Counted from the first letter of the stretch, positions 35,578-44,518 are shown. The stretch: 64,000 bases of DNA from Sinomonas atrocyanea (GCF_030811715.1 NZ_JAUSRH010000002.1:186001-250000), one strand, 5' to 3'. Made by a program: numbers and translations. The notes: a model not told the origin generated them from the sequence alone.

Positions 35578-35609
35578 TTGACTCCGACCGTCTTACACGC
35601 ATGTAATTA
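35578..35609 (+). promoter_or_regulatory. whiB promoter with palindromic operator
   Basis: TTGACT (35578-35583) and TGTAAT (35602-35607) form -35 and -10 at 18 bp. The perfect inverted repeat TTACA-CGCA-TGTAA (35593-35606) overlaps the -10, so a bound protein would block it. The leader to the GTG is about 130 bases. Confidence 0.5.
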
Positions 35610-35743
35610 GGACTGGACAGTAACTGCGCCGGCGGCACCGATGAACCGATCATCGCATGGCCGAGGGGGACCGGCACCGGGATTCTTCCTGGCGCTGGTC
35701 TGAAGCGGCTCGCCGCGCAGAACACGACCCGAGGAGGAGCACC

Positions 35744-36295
35744 GTGGGACAGGCGGAGCGTATCCAGTACGAGTCGGCCGTAGCTGCACAGGCATCGGCC
35801 AGGTACCGGTCGCGGGGGATTCCCGCGGACTGGTACGTCGACCCAGCAGATCCGGAGGCACAGGAGCGGTACGAGGCCCGCTCCGTGGAGACCCTCGAGG
35901 ATGCCGCCACGGCATTCCTCGCGGCCCACGAGGTGGAGGACCCCGACGACGACGTCGAGGACGAGCCGGCGGACGAGGCCATCGAGCGGGCGCTCGCCCT
36001 GCTCGCCAACCCCCGGGAGCACTCGCCCAAGGCCGTGCTCATCGACCTCGTCCAGCCGGGCGAGCCCGAGGAGGGCGAGCTCGCGTGGCAGGCCGAGGCG
36101 CTGTGCGCGCAGACCGACCCCGAGGCATTCTTCCCCGAGAAGGGCGGCTCGACCCGGGACGCCAAGAAGGTCTGCGGATCCTGCACGGTGCGTGCCCAGT
36201 GCCTCGAGTACGCCCTCGCCAACGATGAGCGCTTCGGCATCTGGGGCGGCCTCTCCGAGCGCGAGCGTCGCCGGCTCCGGAAGCGGGCGGTCTGA
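35744..36295 (+). CDS. WhiB-family iron-sulfur transcriptional regulator (WhiB2/WhmD-like), long N-terminus
   Basis: 183-aa protein. The WhiB core is C-terminal: cysteines at 121, 144, 147 and 153 (C-x22-C-x2-C-x5-C) bind a [4Fe-4S] cluster, GIWGGLSERER is the turn motif (about 165-175), and RRRLRKRAV is the basic DNA-contact tail. About 115 residues before the core are acidic and low in complexity, far longer than in typical 85-130-aa WhiB proteins. The GTG at 35744 is chosen for GAGGAGGAG four bases upstream. Neighbours (DUF1025, DUF3499, GT2) match those of whiB2, a septation regulator. The next gene starts two bases after its stop. Confidence 0.9.
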   Translation: MGQAERIQYESAVAAQASARYRSRGIPADWYVDPADPEAQERYEARSVETLEDAATAFLAAHEVEDPDDDVEDEPADEAIERALALLANPREHSPKAVLIDLVQPGEPEEGELAWQAEALCAQTDPEAFFPEKGGSTRDAKKVCGSCTVRAQCLEYALANDERFGIWGGLSERERRRLRKRAV

Positions 36296-36297
36296 CC

Positions 36298-39200
36298 CTG
36301 GAGGCTCTACGCGTCACCGCTGTCGTCGTTGCGCACGACGGCGGTCCCTACCTTCCTGCGACCCTCGCCGGCCTCGCGTCCCAGACGCGACCCGTCGACG
36401 CCGCCATCGGCGTTGACACCGGCTCCCGCGATCACTCCGCCGAGCTGCTGTGCGACGCCCTCGGGGCCGAGAATGTCACCGCTGTGCGGACGCCCGGCGG
36501 CTTCGGCGGCGCCGTGGCCCGTGGGCTCGGTGGCCTGGCTGCGGGGTCGCAGCCTGTCCCCGCGGGCGCCGTGGAGTGGCTCTGGCTGCTGCACGACGAT
36601 GCCGCCCCCGCGCCAGACGCGCTCGCTGCGCTGCTCGCCGCGGTGGAGGCTGCCCCGAGCGTCGCCGTGGCCGGCTGCAAGCAGCTCGACGCGGACGCGC
36701 CCGGCTGCCTCGTGGACGTCGGCCTGTCGGTGAGCCGCTGGGGCGAGCGGCTGACCCTCATCGACGTCGACGAGCAGGACCAGGGGCAGTACGACGCGCG
36801 CAGCGACGTCTTCGCCGTGAACTCGGCCGGGATGCTCGTGCGCCGGGACGTCTGGGAGGCCCTGCACGGCTTCGACGCGGCGCTGCCGGCCACCGGCGAC
36901 GACGTCGACTTCTGCTGGCGTGCGCGCCTCGCCGGCCACCGCGTTGTCGTGGTCCCCCAGGCCCGCATGATGCACTCCGCCCGGCCCGGCGCAGCGGGAA
37001 CGCCCTTCGCGGGCCGCCGGTCCGAGGTCTACTCCCGGCTCAAGCACGCGCCCCTGTGGCAGCTTCCCCTCCACGCTGCGGGCGCTCTCCTCGGCGGACT
37101 CTGGCAGTTCCTGGTCGCGATCATCCTCAAGGAGCCCGCGCTCGGCGCCGCCCGGCTCGGCGCCACCCTCGCGGCCCTGGGCATGCCGGTCCGGCTGGCC
37201 CGCGGCCGCCGGACGGCGCGCCGGAGCCGCACCGTCTCGCGCTCGGTGCTCCGCCCGCTCGTCACACCGCGCCGGGACATCTGGGCCCACCGCCGCGCAC
37301 TGCTCGAATCCGCGGCCGCCGAGCCCGAGAGCGTGGTGGGTGACGGCTCCGGGATCGCGGAGGGCTCCAGCGAGCCGACGGGCGACTCCGAGGACGACTT
37401 CGCCGCCCTCGCGGTCGCCTCCCGCGGATGGGCCGGGACCGGCGCCGTCGTGGTCGCCGCGGCGGCCCTTGTCGCAGCGCTCGCGGCGTTCGCCCCGCTG
37501 CTGGGCGCCGAGGCCGCGGTCGGCGGCGCGCTCGTGCCCGTCTCCACGACCCTCTCGGCGGTCTTCGCCCACGCCACGAGCTGGTGGGCCGGGACCGGCC
37601 CGGGCCAGGCCGGGCACGGCGATCCGTTCGACCTCGTGCTCTGGCTCCTCGGGCTCCTCGCTGCCGGCGACCCGAACCGTGGCGTGACCGCCGCCCTCGT
37701 CGCTGCCGCGCCCCTGGCCGGTCTCGGGGCCTGGGCCCTCGCCGCCAACCTCACGGTCCACCGGGCCCCCCGCTGGCTCGCCGCCCTCGTCTGGGCCGCG
37801 GCGCCCTCCCTCCTGACCGCGCTTGCGCAGGGCCGCCTCGGCGCCGTCGTCGCCCATGCGGCGCTGCCCTGGGCCGTGCTCGGCATGGTCCGCGCGGTCG
37901 GCGGCGCCCGGGTCCGCGGCACGGTGGGCCCCCGCCACGAGCCGCGCAATGGGACCGGCGGCGTTCCGTCGTGGACCGCGGCCGCCGCCGGCGGCCTCGC
38001 GCTCGCTCTGGCGACGGCCGGCGCGCCCTCGCTCGTCCCGCTCGCCGCCGCGGTGGTCCTGCTCGCCTCGCTCGCCCTGCGTGGGCGCGCGAGGAGCCTG
38101 TGGATCGTGCTCGTGCCGACGGCCGCGCTCTTCGCGCCGCTCTGGGTGTCCGCGCCGTCGGACCTGCGCGCGTGGATCGCGGACCCCGGCGTGCCGCTCG
38201 CGGGCGCCCCCGCGCCGCCGTGGCAGCTGGTCCTCGGCCAGCCCGTGGCGTTCGACGCAGGCGCCGCGCTCACCGGAGTCCCGGCGCTTCCCGCAGGCGT
38301 GCCGTGGTCCCTCCTCGGGGCGCTGCTCCTCGGCGCCCCCGTCCTGGCCGCCGCCGTGGCCGGAGCCGTCCTGCTCACGGGCCGGCGCGGGGTCGCGGCG
38401 CGCCTGCTGTTCGCGGTGGGCGTCCTGGGCCTTGCCTATGCGTGGGCCGTGTCCCGCACCCCCACCGCCGTGGCCGGGGACTCGCTCGCGGCTCCCTTCG
38501 CCGGGCCGAGCCTCGGCGCCGCCTCGATCGCCTTCATCACGGTCGGCGTCCTCGCCCTCGACCGGCTCCTCGAGCACCGCAGGAACATCGCCCACCGCCC
38601 CCAGCCCGAGGGCTCCACGGCGTCCAGGGCGCCGCGACGCGCCGCCGCCGCGGCGATCGCGCTCGCCTACGTCATCGTCGCCGCCGGGCCCGCCGGAGCC
38701 CTGGCCCAGTGGGCCGCCACCGGACTTGGCCACGCCCCGTCCTCCGGCGGCCTCGGCGCCGAGGCGCTCGTCGGCCCGGGCCTGTCCCGGGTCCTTCCCG
38801 CGACCGCTGCGGACCTGGGCCAGGGGCCCCAGCAGACCCGCACCCTCGTCCTGCACGGCACCGATGCCGGAGGCTTCACCGCGAGCCTCATGCGCGGAGC
38901 CGGCACCACACTGGACTCGCTGTCCGCGGTCGCCGCGTCGAGCCGGGTGACCGGCGCCTGGGGCTCGGAGCGGATCGCCGACGACGACGCCGCGCTCACC
39001 GCGCTCCGGCACGCAGTCGCCACGGTGGGCGGCGGCGCGGCCGTGGACCCGCGCAGCGACCTCGAGCAGCTCGGCGTGGGCTTCGTGGTGCTCACCGACG
39101 ACGGCGCGACGGACGAGGTGACCGCGGGCCGCATCGACGCCGTGCCCTCCCTCGTGGCCGTGGGCCGCACGGACGCCGGCTGGCTGTGGCGCGTCACTCC

Positions 39201-39921
39201 GCGCACGGCTGGCAAGGACGGCGCCTTCGCCATCGACCAGCGCGTGCGCATCGTTGCCGCGTCCGGCGCCACCCTCGCGGCGGTCCCCTCCGGCCCCGAG
39301 ACCGTCTCCGCGGACATCCCGGCCGGTCCCCAGGGGCGCCGGCTCGTGCTGGCCGAGCGCAGCGACCCGCAGTGGTCGGCCTCGCTCGACGGCAGGCCGC
39401 TCACGCGGTCGGCCCAGGGCTGGGCCCAGGCCTTCGAGCTCCCGGCCCAGGGAGGCCGCCTGGACATCGCCTACCGCAACCCGGCGGCGTGGCCGCTCGG
39501 GTCCGCCGCCGTCGCCGCGTTCGCGTTGACCCTCCTGCTGGCCATCCCGGCCCGGGTCCGCCGCACCGGCCGCCGAGGCGCGGGATCCGCCCTGCTCGTC
39601 CCCGAGTCCCTGGGCCGCCAGCCCCACCGCCCCGCGGCGCGCACCGCCCCCCGACGCCGCCGGGACGACGAGGCCGCCGCACCGGCCCCCGTCCAGCCAA
39701 GCGGGGGCACGCCGCTCGACGACGGGCCGGACGACTGGCCGATCGACGAACCCGACGTGCAGCCCACAGAGGCGGCCCGCCCCGAGGAGGACCGGTCGCC
39801 GGCCGACCGGCCCGAGGGGCCGCGGCCGGCGCGCCGGCGCGCCGACGAGAGGGCTGGCAAGGCCGAGGACCGCGCCCCTGCGAGCAGTGAGGAAGCAGTG
39901 CATGACGACGCCCGCCTCTGA
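36298..39921 (+). CDS. Large membrane glycosyltransferase, GT2 domain plus multi-span region (non-ATG start)
   Basis: About 1207 aa. The GT-A domain comes first (VTAVVVAHDGGPYLPATL, DTGSRDHS, a DxD-like LLHDDAAP near residue 100, and GDDVDFCWRARLAGH near 205). A basic linker leads to roughly 12 membrane helices (about 375-800), an outer domain, one more helix and a Pro/Arg/Glu-rich tail. No in-frame ATG, GTG or TTG occurs between the stop at 36226 and GTG 36484, which would delete the first 62 residues including the nucleotide-sugar motif. CTG 36298, two bases after the whiB stop, is the likely start. Acceptor unknown; a wall glycan is probable. Its end overlaps the DUF5719 gene by 20 bp. Confidence 0.82.
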   Translation: MEALRVTAVVVAHDGGPYLPATLAGLASQTRPVDAAIGVDTGSRDHSAELLCDALGAENVTAVRTPGGFGGAVARGLGGLAAGSQPVPAGAVEWLWLLHDDAAPAPDALAALLAAVEAAPSVAVAGCKQLDADAPGCLVDVGLSVSRWGERLTLIDVDEQDQGQYDARSDVFAVNSAGMLVRRDVWEALHGFDAALPATGDDVDFCWRARLAGHRVVVVPQARMMHSARPGAAGTPFAGRRSEVYSRLKHAPLWQLPLHAAGALLGGLWQFLVAIILKEPALGAARLGATLAALGMPVRLARGRRTARRSRTVSRSVLRPLVTPRRDIWAHRRALLESAAAEPESVVGDGSGIAEGSSEPTGDSEDDFAALAVASRGWAGTGAVVVAAAALVAALAAFAPLLGAEAAVGGALVPVSTTLSAVFAHATSWWAGTGPGQAGHGDPFDLVLWLLGLLAAGDPNRGVTAALVAAAPLAGLGAWALAANLTVHRAPRWLAALVWAAAPSLLTALAQGRLGAVVAHAALPWAVLGMVRAVGGARVRGTVGPRHEPRNGTGGVPSWTAAAAGGLALALATAGAPSLVPLAAAVVLLASLALRGRARSLWIVLVPTAALFAPLWVSAPSDLRAWIADPGVPLAGAPAPPWQLVLGQPVAFDAGAALTGVPALPAGVPWSLLGALLLGAPVLAAAVAGAVLLTGRRGVAARLLFAVGVLGLAYAWAVSRTPTAVAGDSLAAPFAGPSLGAASIAFITVGVLALDRLLEHRRNIAHRPQPEGSTASRAPRRAAAAAIALAYVIVAAGPAGALAQWAATGLGHAPSSGGLGAEALVGPGLSRVLPATAADLGQGPQQTRTLVLHGTDAGGFTASLMRGAGTTLDSLSAVAASSRVTGAWGSERIADDDAALTALRHAVATVGGGAAVDPRSDLEQLGVGFVVLTDDGATDEVTAGRIDAVPSLVAVGRTDAGWLWRVTPRTAGKDGAFAIDQRVRIVAASGATLAAVPSGPETVSADIPAGPQGRRLVLAERSDPQWSASLDGRPLTRSAQGWAQAFELPAQGGRLDIAYRNPAAWPLGSAAVAAFALTLLLAIPARVRRTGRRGAGSALLVPESLGRQPHRPAARTAPRRRRDDEAAAPAPVQPSGGTPLDDGPDDWPIDEPDVQPTEAARPEEDRSPADRPEGPRPARRRADERAGKAEDRAPASSEEAVHDDARL

Positions 39922-41506
39922 CCGGACCCATAAGAGCCGCCCCGGCCGCCGGATGCGGGCCGTGGGCGCCGCCCTCGCAGGGACGGTCCTGGCCGGCCTG
40001 GCCGGCGGGCTCACGGTGTCCGCGTCCGCCGTGCCCGCTCCCGCGTCCCTCGGCGCGGGCAGCGCGCCCTCCGTGGATGTGCCCACGGCAGACGCCGTGC
40101 GCGCCTGCCCCGGCCCCGCCCGCCTGCTGTCCGGCACCCCGGTGCAGGGCGACCCCCAGTTCAGCCCGGCAAGCCGTACCGCGCGCACCCAGGTGAGCGG
40201 GATCGTCCTCTCCGACACCCAGGGCACCCTTCCGGACACCGCGCTCGCGCCGCAGGGGGCGAAGCCGCTGAAGTCCCTCTCCGGCCAGAAGGTGCCCGCG
40301 GGCACCGTGGCCCAGCCGCGCGCTGCGGCAATCGCAGCTCAAGGCGTGGATGCGCTGACCCTGCTGACGGCCAAGCCCCTCGCCGGCGCCCCTGCCTCGA
40401 CGGGGGCGCTCACCCGGTTCGATGCCGGCGACGGCGACCTGCGCGGCCTCGCGACCGCGACCTGCACGGCACCCACGAACGACCAGTGGCTCCTCGGGGC
40501 GGAGACGACCGTGGGGCGGACGTCCATCCTCACCCTCACGAACCCGGGCTCCAGTCCGGCGACCGTGGACCTCGAGTTCTTCGGGGACAAGCCGCTGACC
40601 CAGGCGCCCCCGTCGAGCCGGGGGCTCCAGGTCAAGCCCGGCAGCTCCGCCTCCTATGTGCTCAGCGGCTACATGCCGGGACAGGCCAACGTCTCCGTGC
40701 ACGTGCGCAGCACCGGTGCCCCCGTGGCCGCGGCCATCCAGCAGTCCACACTGCGCGGCCTGACCCCCGGCGGCGTCGAGCTCATCACCCCCGCGGCCGC
40801 TCCGTCGCCGCGGCAGACGGTGACGGGCATCGAGCTGCAGGACCCGGGCCGGTCCAAGGACCTCACGGCCAGGAGCGGGTACGAGGACGCCGGCGCCGCT
40901 GTGCAGATCACCGTCCCCGGCGCCGCGGACGCCGTCGTGCAGCTTCGCGTCTACGGCCGCAACGGCGCCGTGCAGCTGCCCGGCGGCGGGGTCGTGACAG
41001 CCAAGGCGGGAACAGTCACGGAGGTTCCCCTCGCAGGGCTCCCCGCCGGAACGTACAGCGTGTCTGCGACGGCCGACGTCTCCTTCACGGCCTCGGCCCG
41101 TGTGCCGCGCGGACTCTCGGCCGACGAGCCGCTCGACACGGCCGTCGCCACGGCGTCCCAGCGCATCGGCGACAGCCACGTGGTCACCGTGGGGCAGGGC
41201 GGCGGGTCCCGGCAGATCGTGTTCGGCGTCCCGGACGGGCGCGCACAGATCCGCGCGGTCCCGGTCACCGACGACGGCGCGTTCCACAGCCCAGTCTCGC
41301 TCGATGTCGCCGGCGGGACGACCGCGGTCCTCGACGCCCCCGAGAAGGTGGACGGCTCGGCGCTCACCGGGTACGTGCTCTCGGCCTCCGGAGACCCGGC
41401 CTACGGCTCGCTCCTGTTCAAGGGCGACGGGAACGCGATCTCGGCGGCCACCATCGTCACCTCCGCCGCGGGAGCACGCTCCCTGCCCGTGACGGTCGGC
41501 TACTAG
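39902..41506 (+). CDS. DUF5719 family exported protein
   Basis: 534-aa protein with a basic N-terminus and a signal-like helix (GAALAGTVLAGLAGGLTVSASA, about residues 21-45), then beta-rich repeats such as TTVGRTSILTLTNPGSSPATVDLEFFG, which look like Ig-like adhesin or scaffold folds. DUF5719 proteins follow the large GT2 gene in Micrococcaceae and neighbours; the pair probably works together on the outer face of the membrane. GAGGAAG lies six bases before ATG 39902, inside the end of the GT2 gene. No catalytic motif is visible. Confidence 0.83.
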   Translation: MTTPASDRTHKSRPGRRMRAVGAALAGTVLAGLAGGLTVSASAVPAPASLGAGSAPSVDVPTADAVRACPGPARLLSGTPVQGDPQFSPASRTARTQVSGIVLSDTQGTLPDTALAPQGAKPLKSLSGQKVPAGTVAQPRAAAIAAQGVDALTLLTAKPLAGAPASTGALTRFDAGDGDLRGLATATCTAPTNDQWLLGAETTVGRTSILTLTNPGSSPATVDLEFFGDKPLTQAPPSSRGLQVKPGSSASYVLSGYMPGQANVSVHVRSTGAPVAAAIQQSTLRGLTPGGVELITPAAAPSPRQTVTGIELQDPGRSKDLTARSGYEDAGAAVQITVPGAADAVVQLRVYGRNGAVQLPGGGVVTAKAGTVTEVPLAGLPAGTYSVSATADVSFTASARVPRGLSADEPLDTAVATASQRIGDSHVVTVGQGGGSRQIVFGVPDGRAQIRAVPVTDDGAFHSPVSLDVAGGTTAVLDAPEKVDGSALTGYVLSASGDPAYGSLLFKGDGNAISAATIVTSAAGARSLPVTVGY

Positions 41507-41534
41507 GGCCGGCGCCCGGCGCTGGGCCTAGTAG
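41500..41534. terminator. Bidirectional hairpin over two convergent stop codons
   Basis: CTACTAGG (41500-41507) pairs with CCTAGTAG (41527-41534), with more GC pairing inside. It contains the stops of both the DUF5719 gene (TAG) and the DUF1025 gene (TAG on the other strand). Confidence 0.6.
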
Positions 41535-42052
41535 CCGCGGTAGTACGGATCGAGGGTCTCGGGCGCGACGCCGAGCATGAGGGCCGTGTACTCCACCACG
41601 ATGTCGTGCACGAGGTCCTGCAGCTCGGCGGGGGAGGAGGCGCCGGTCTCGACGACGCGGCGGTAGATGGTGATGCGGGGAGCGCGGCCGGCCGCCCCGG
41701 GCGTGTACTGCCCCTGCGGCGGGCGGCCCCCGTCCCGGAGCATCTGCTCGAGTCCGGGCGGGATCTCCTCGACCGCGTACTCGACCCCGTCCAGTTTCGG
41801 AGAGTTGAGCTCCTGGAGGCGGTCCGCGGCGTCGAAGACCCAGTCCTCGAAGCGCTCCGCGCGGGTCCGGCTCGCGGGGAGCACAGACGGCAGGATCTCC
41901 CCGCGCAGGCCGCGCCCATGGCGGTTCCTCCGGCGCTGGCGGAAGCCGCGCCGTCGTTCCGCCGCCAGCTCTCCCTCCGGCGGCACCGCCCGGATGCTGA
42001 GGGTAGGCCCGCCCGGGTCCGACGGGCCCCCGGAGAAGGAACGATCCTGCAT
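41528..42052 (-). CDS. DUF1025/zincin-like metallopeptidase family protein with degenerate active site
   Basis: 174-aa cytoplasmic protein: Arg-rich N-terminus (RRRGFRQRRRNRHGRG), then a domain of about 110 residues of the minimal zincin family next to whiB2 (Rv3259, recalled). The helix where HExxH is expected reads LVHDIVVEYTALMLG: the Glu and the second His are missing, so zinc proteolysis is unlikely. EEIPPGLEQML and RITIYRRVVE are other conserved parts. The ATG lies six bases after minus-strand TAGAGT. It is divergent from DUF3499, as in other actinobacteria. Confidence 0.85.
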   Translation of the reverse strand: MQDRSFSGGPSDPGGPTLSIRAVPPEGELAAERRRGFRQRRRNRHGRGLRGEILPSVLPASRTRAERFEDWVFDAADRLQELNSPKLDGVEYAVEEIPPGLEQMLRDGGRPPQGQYTPGAAGRAPRITIYRRVVETGASSPAELQDLVHDIVVEYTALMLGVAPETLDPYYRGY

Positions 42053-42058
42053 ACATCG

Positions 42059-42165
42059 ACTCTAGTCGCCCCGTTCGTGCCGTGGCGAGTCGCCGCCGAG
42101 GCGCGCGGCGCGGGCCCCTGGAGACGAGGTCAATGCCCAGGTTCGAGCGGTCCCGGGAGTAGGGT
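42059..42165. promoter_or_regulatory. Divergent leaderless -10 elements (DUF1025 / DUF3499)
   Basis: ACTCTA (42059-42064) reads TAGAGT on the minus strand, six bases before the DUF1025 ATG. TAGGGT (42160-42165) on the plus strand is eight bases before GTG 42174. Confidence 0.5.
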
Positions 42166-42173
42166 TCTGTGCC

Positions 42174-42617
42174 GTGGGTCCACTACGCCATTGTTCTCGA
42201 TCTGCCTGCCGCCAGGCGGCGGTGGCAACGCTCACGTATGTGTATGCCGATTCCACCGCGGTGCTCGGCCCGCTCGCCACGTTCGCCGAGCCGCACAGCT
42301 ATGACCTCTGCGCGACCCACGCCGAACGGCTCACCGTGCCCCGCGGATGGGACGTGCTGCGCCTGGCCCTGCCGGCGGCCCCGCCCCGCAGCCCCGACGA
42401 CATCCTCGCCCTCGCCGACGCGGTCCGCGAGGGGGAATCCCCCGGCGAGGACGGCAGCGATGCCGCGTCCTCGGGCCGGTCCGGCGCGCACCGGGCCGAC
42501 CCCGACCAGGCAGCTGACCGGGCCCCCGGCGACCGGCCGGCCCGCGCACCCCTTGATGTCCCGCCGGGTGCGGACATCCCCCGACGGCATCTGAGGCTCC
42601 TGCGCGAGCCGTACTGA
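42174..42617 (+). CDS. DUF3499 family protein
   Basis: 147-aa protein. The first 70 residues hold the conserved part: CSRSACRQAAVATLTYVYADSTAVLGPL and YDLCATHAERLTVPRGWDVLRL, with three cysteines (residues 8, 13 and 46) and a His that may bind zinc. The remainder is an acidic, Asp/Pro-rich low-complexity tail, closing with RRHLRLLREPY. The family is specific to actinobacteria and sits opposite DUF1025 (Rv3258c/Rv3259, recalled). Role unknown. In many relatives phosphomannomutase follows; here Trm112 follows instead. Confidence 0.88.
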   Translation: MGPLRHCSRSACRQAAVATLTYVYADSTAVLGPLATFAEPHSYDLCATHAERLTVPRGWDVLRLALPAAPPRSPDDILALADAVREGESPGEDGSDAASSGRSGAHRADPDQAADRAPGDRPARAPLDVPPGADIPRRHLRLLREPY

Positions 42618-42681
42618 CGCGGGCCGCCGGGACACGGCAGCGCGCCCCGAGGGCTCTGCCGGACTCGGTAGGCTAGAGGGC

Positions 42682-42876
42682 ATGCCGAATCTCAGCCCCT
42701 CGCTGCTGGACATCCTCCGGTGCCCCGTGACGGGATCCGCACTCGTCCAGGACGGCGACAGCCTCGTGGCGACCGTGCCGGGCCCCGACGGGACGACGCC
42801 GCGCTACGCGATCGAGGACGGCATCCCCGTCCTCCTCGCGCCCACTACCACCTCCGCGAACCAGGAGCACGCATGA
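42682..42876 (+). CDS. Trm112 family (UPF0434-like) small protein
   Basis: 64-aa protein. [15 protein letters not shown] (about residues 8-22) and the late [11 protein letters not shown] stretch are those of Trm112-like zinc-ribbon proteins; only one cysteine of the usual CP-motif pair remains, so metal binding is doubtful. In eukaryotes and archaea Trm112 activates SAM methyltransferases, and here the next gene, ahcY, removes the SAH those enzymes make, overlapping by ATGA. TAGGCT lies seven bases before the ATG. Confidence 0.85.
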   Translation: MPNLSPSLLDILRCPVTGSALVQDGDSLVATVPGPDGTTPRYAIEDGIPVLLAPTTTSANQEHA

Positions 42877-44375
42877 CCCCCGACTTCAAGGTGAAGGACC
42901 TGTCCCTCCACGAGGCAGGGCGGCACCAGATCCGCCTCGCCGAGCACGAGATGCCCGGCCTCATGGCGCTGCGGGAGGAGTACGGCGAGTCGCAGCCGCT
43001 GAAGGGGGCACGGATCGCCGGGTCGCTGCACATGACGGTCCAGACCGCCGTGCTCATCGAGACGCTCGTGGCGCTCGGCGCCGAGGTCCGCTGGGCCTCC
43101 TGCAACATCTTCTCGACGCAGGACGAGGCCGCTGCCGCCGTCGTCGTCGGCCCCGGCACTCCGGAGGACCCGCAGGGCGTCTCGGTGTTCGCCTGGAAGG
43201 GCGAGTCGCTCGAGGAGTACTGGTGGACCGCCGAGCAGATCCTGACGTGGCCCGGCGCCGACACGAACCCCGAACTCGGACCCAACCTGATCCTCGACGA
43301 CGGCGGGGACGCGACCCTCCTCGTCCACAAGGGCGTCGAGTTCGAGGCCGCCGGGGCCGTGCCCGAGGCGACGGACGAGGACCCAGAGGAGTACCGGATC
43401 ATCCTCGACGTCCTGCGCGCCGGCCAGGCCAGCGACCCCCAGAAGTGGACCCGCATCGCGGCCGGCATCAAGGGCGTGAGCGAGGAGACCACCACCGGCG
43501 TCCACCGCCTCTACCAGCTCGCCGAGCAGGGCGCCCTGCTCTTCCCGGCGATCAACGTCAACGACGCGGTCACGAAGAGCAAGTTCGACAACCGCTACGG
43601 CATCCGGCACTCCCTCCCGGACGGCCTCAACCGGGCAACCGACGTGCTCATCGGCGGGAAGGTCGCCGTGGTCTGCGGGTACGGCGACGTGGGCAAGGGC
43701 GCCGCCGAGGCCCTCCGCGGCCAGGGCGCCCGCGTGATCGTGACCGAGATCGACCCGATCTGCGCCCTGCAGGCGGCGATGGACGGCTACCAGGTGGCCC
43801 GGCTCGAGTCGGTCGTGGACCAGGGCGACATCTTCATCACCACCACCGGCGGCAAGGACATCATCCTCGCCGAGCACATGGAGGCCATGAAGGACAAGGC
43901 CATCGTGGGCAACGTGGGCCACTTCGACAACGAGATCGACATGGCCGGCCTCGCGAGGATTCCGGGGATCCGCAAGGTCGAGATCAAGCCGCAGGTGCAC
44001 GAGTGGGTCTTCCCCGCCTCGAGCGGCCTGAACGGCGCCACGGCCGAGCACTCGGTGATCGTGCTCTCGGAGGGCCGGCTGCTCAACCTCGGCAACGCCA
44101 CTGGGCACCCGTCCTTCGTGATGAGCAACTCGTTCGCCAACCAGACCATCGCCCAGATCGAGCTCTGGACGAAGCGCCCTCAGGGCGATGACCAGGGCGA
44201 CCAGCGCGAGTACGAGAACCGGGTCTACGTCCTGCCCAAGGTGCTCGACGAGAAGGTCGCGCGCCTGCACCTCGCGGCACTCGGCGTCGAGCTCACCGAG
44301 CTGACCAAGGAGCAGGCCGAGTACCTCGGCCTCGATGTCGCCGGGCCCTACAAGGCGGACCACTACCGCTACTGA
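42873..44375 (+). CDS. ahcY: Adenosylhomocysteinase
   Basis: 500-aa NAD+-dependent enzyme that hydrolyses S-adenosylhomocysteine to adenosine and homocysteine, sustaining methylation. Present are [20 protein letters not shown] (substrate region, about 48-67), [27 protein letters not shown] with the catalytic Lys/Asp, the NAD-binding [17 protein letters not shown] (about 268-284) and the C-terminal [10 protein letters not shown]. The insert that marks bacterial/long SahH (near residues 150-190) is included. ATG overlaps the Trm112 stop (ATGA) with AGGAG upstream. A long hairpin follows. Confidence 0.97.
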   Translation: MTPDFKVKDLSLHEAGRHQIRLAEHEMPGLMALREEYGESQPLKGARIAGSLHMTVQTAVLIETLVALGAEVRWASCNIFSTQDEAAAAVVVGPGTPEDPQGVSVFAWKGESLEEYWWTAEQILTWPGADTNPELGPNLILDDGGDATLLVHKGVEFEAAGAVPEATDEDPEEYRIILDVLRAGQASDPQKWTRIAAGIKGVSEETTTGVHRLYQLAEQGALLFPAINVNDAVTKSKFDNRYGIRHSLPDGLNRATDVLIGGKVAVVCGYGDVGKGAAEALRGQGARVIVTEIDPICALQAAMDGYQVARLESVVDQGDIFITTTGGKDIILAEHMEAMKDKAIVGNVGHFDNEIDMAGLARIPGIRKVEIKPQVHEWVFPASSGLNGATAEHSVIVLSEGRLLNLGNATGHPSFVMSNSFANQTIAQIELWTKRPQGDDQGDQREYENRVYVLPKVLDEKVARLHLAALGVELTELTKEQAEYLGLDVAGPYKADHYRY

Positions 44376-44410
44376 CGCCTCTGCGCGCCCTGCCCGTCTC
44401 GGGCTCTGCC

Positions 44411-44460
44411 GGCCGCCCCGATCGTGTCCCGACCGTAGCCGGGGTGTGACAGGGGCGGCC
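44411..44460 (+). terminator. Long stem-loop terminator after ahcY
   Basis: GGCCGCCCC (44411-44419) pairs perfectly with GGGGCGGCC (44452-44460), with further TGTC/GACA pairing inside. It lies 36 bases after the ahcY stop. Confidence 0.55.
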
Positions 44461-44518
44461 GTGCGCTGCCGGTAGGCTTGCTCGAGGGGATGTGCGGCAG
44501 AAAGTGGGGACCCCGATC

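Noticed and set aside
36307-40305. A 1332-aa open frame on the minus strand opposite the GT2 gene, and similar long antisense frames (for example 27008-29815, 51763-54546)
   Set aside because: Their translations are Arg/Gly/Glu-rich with no recognisable domains. They arise because the opposite strand of high-GC coding DNA rarely has stops. The plus- or minus-strand genes with clear motifs explain the regions.
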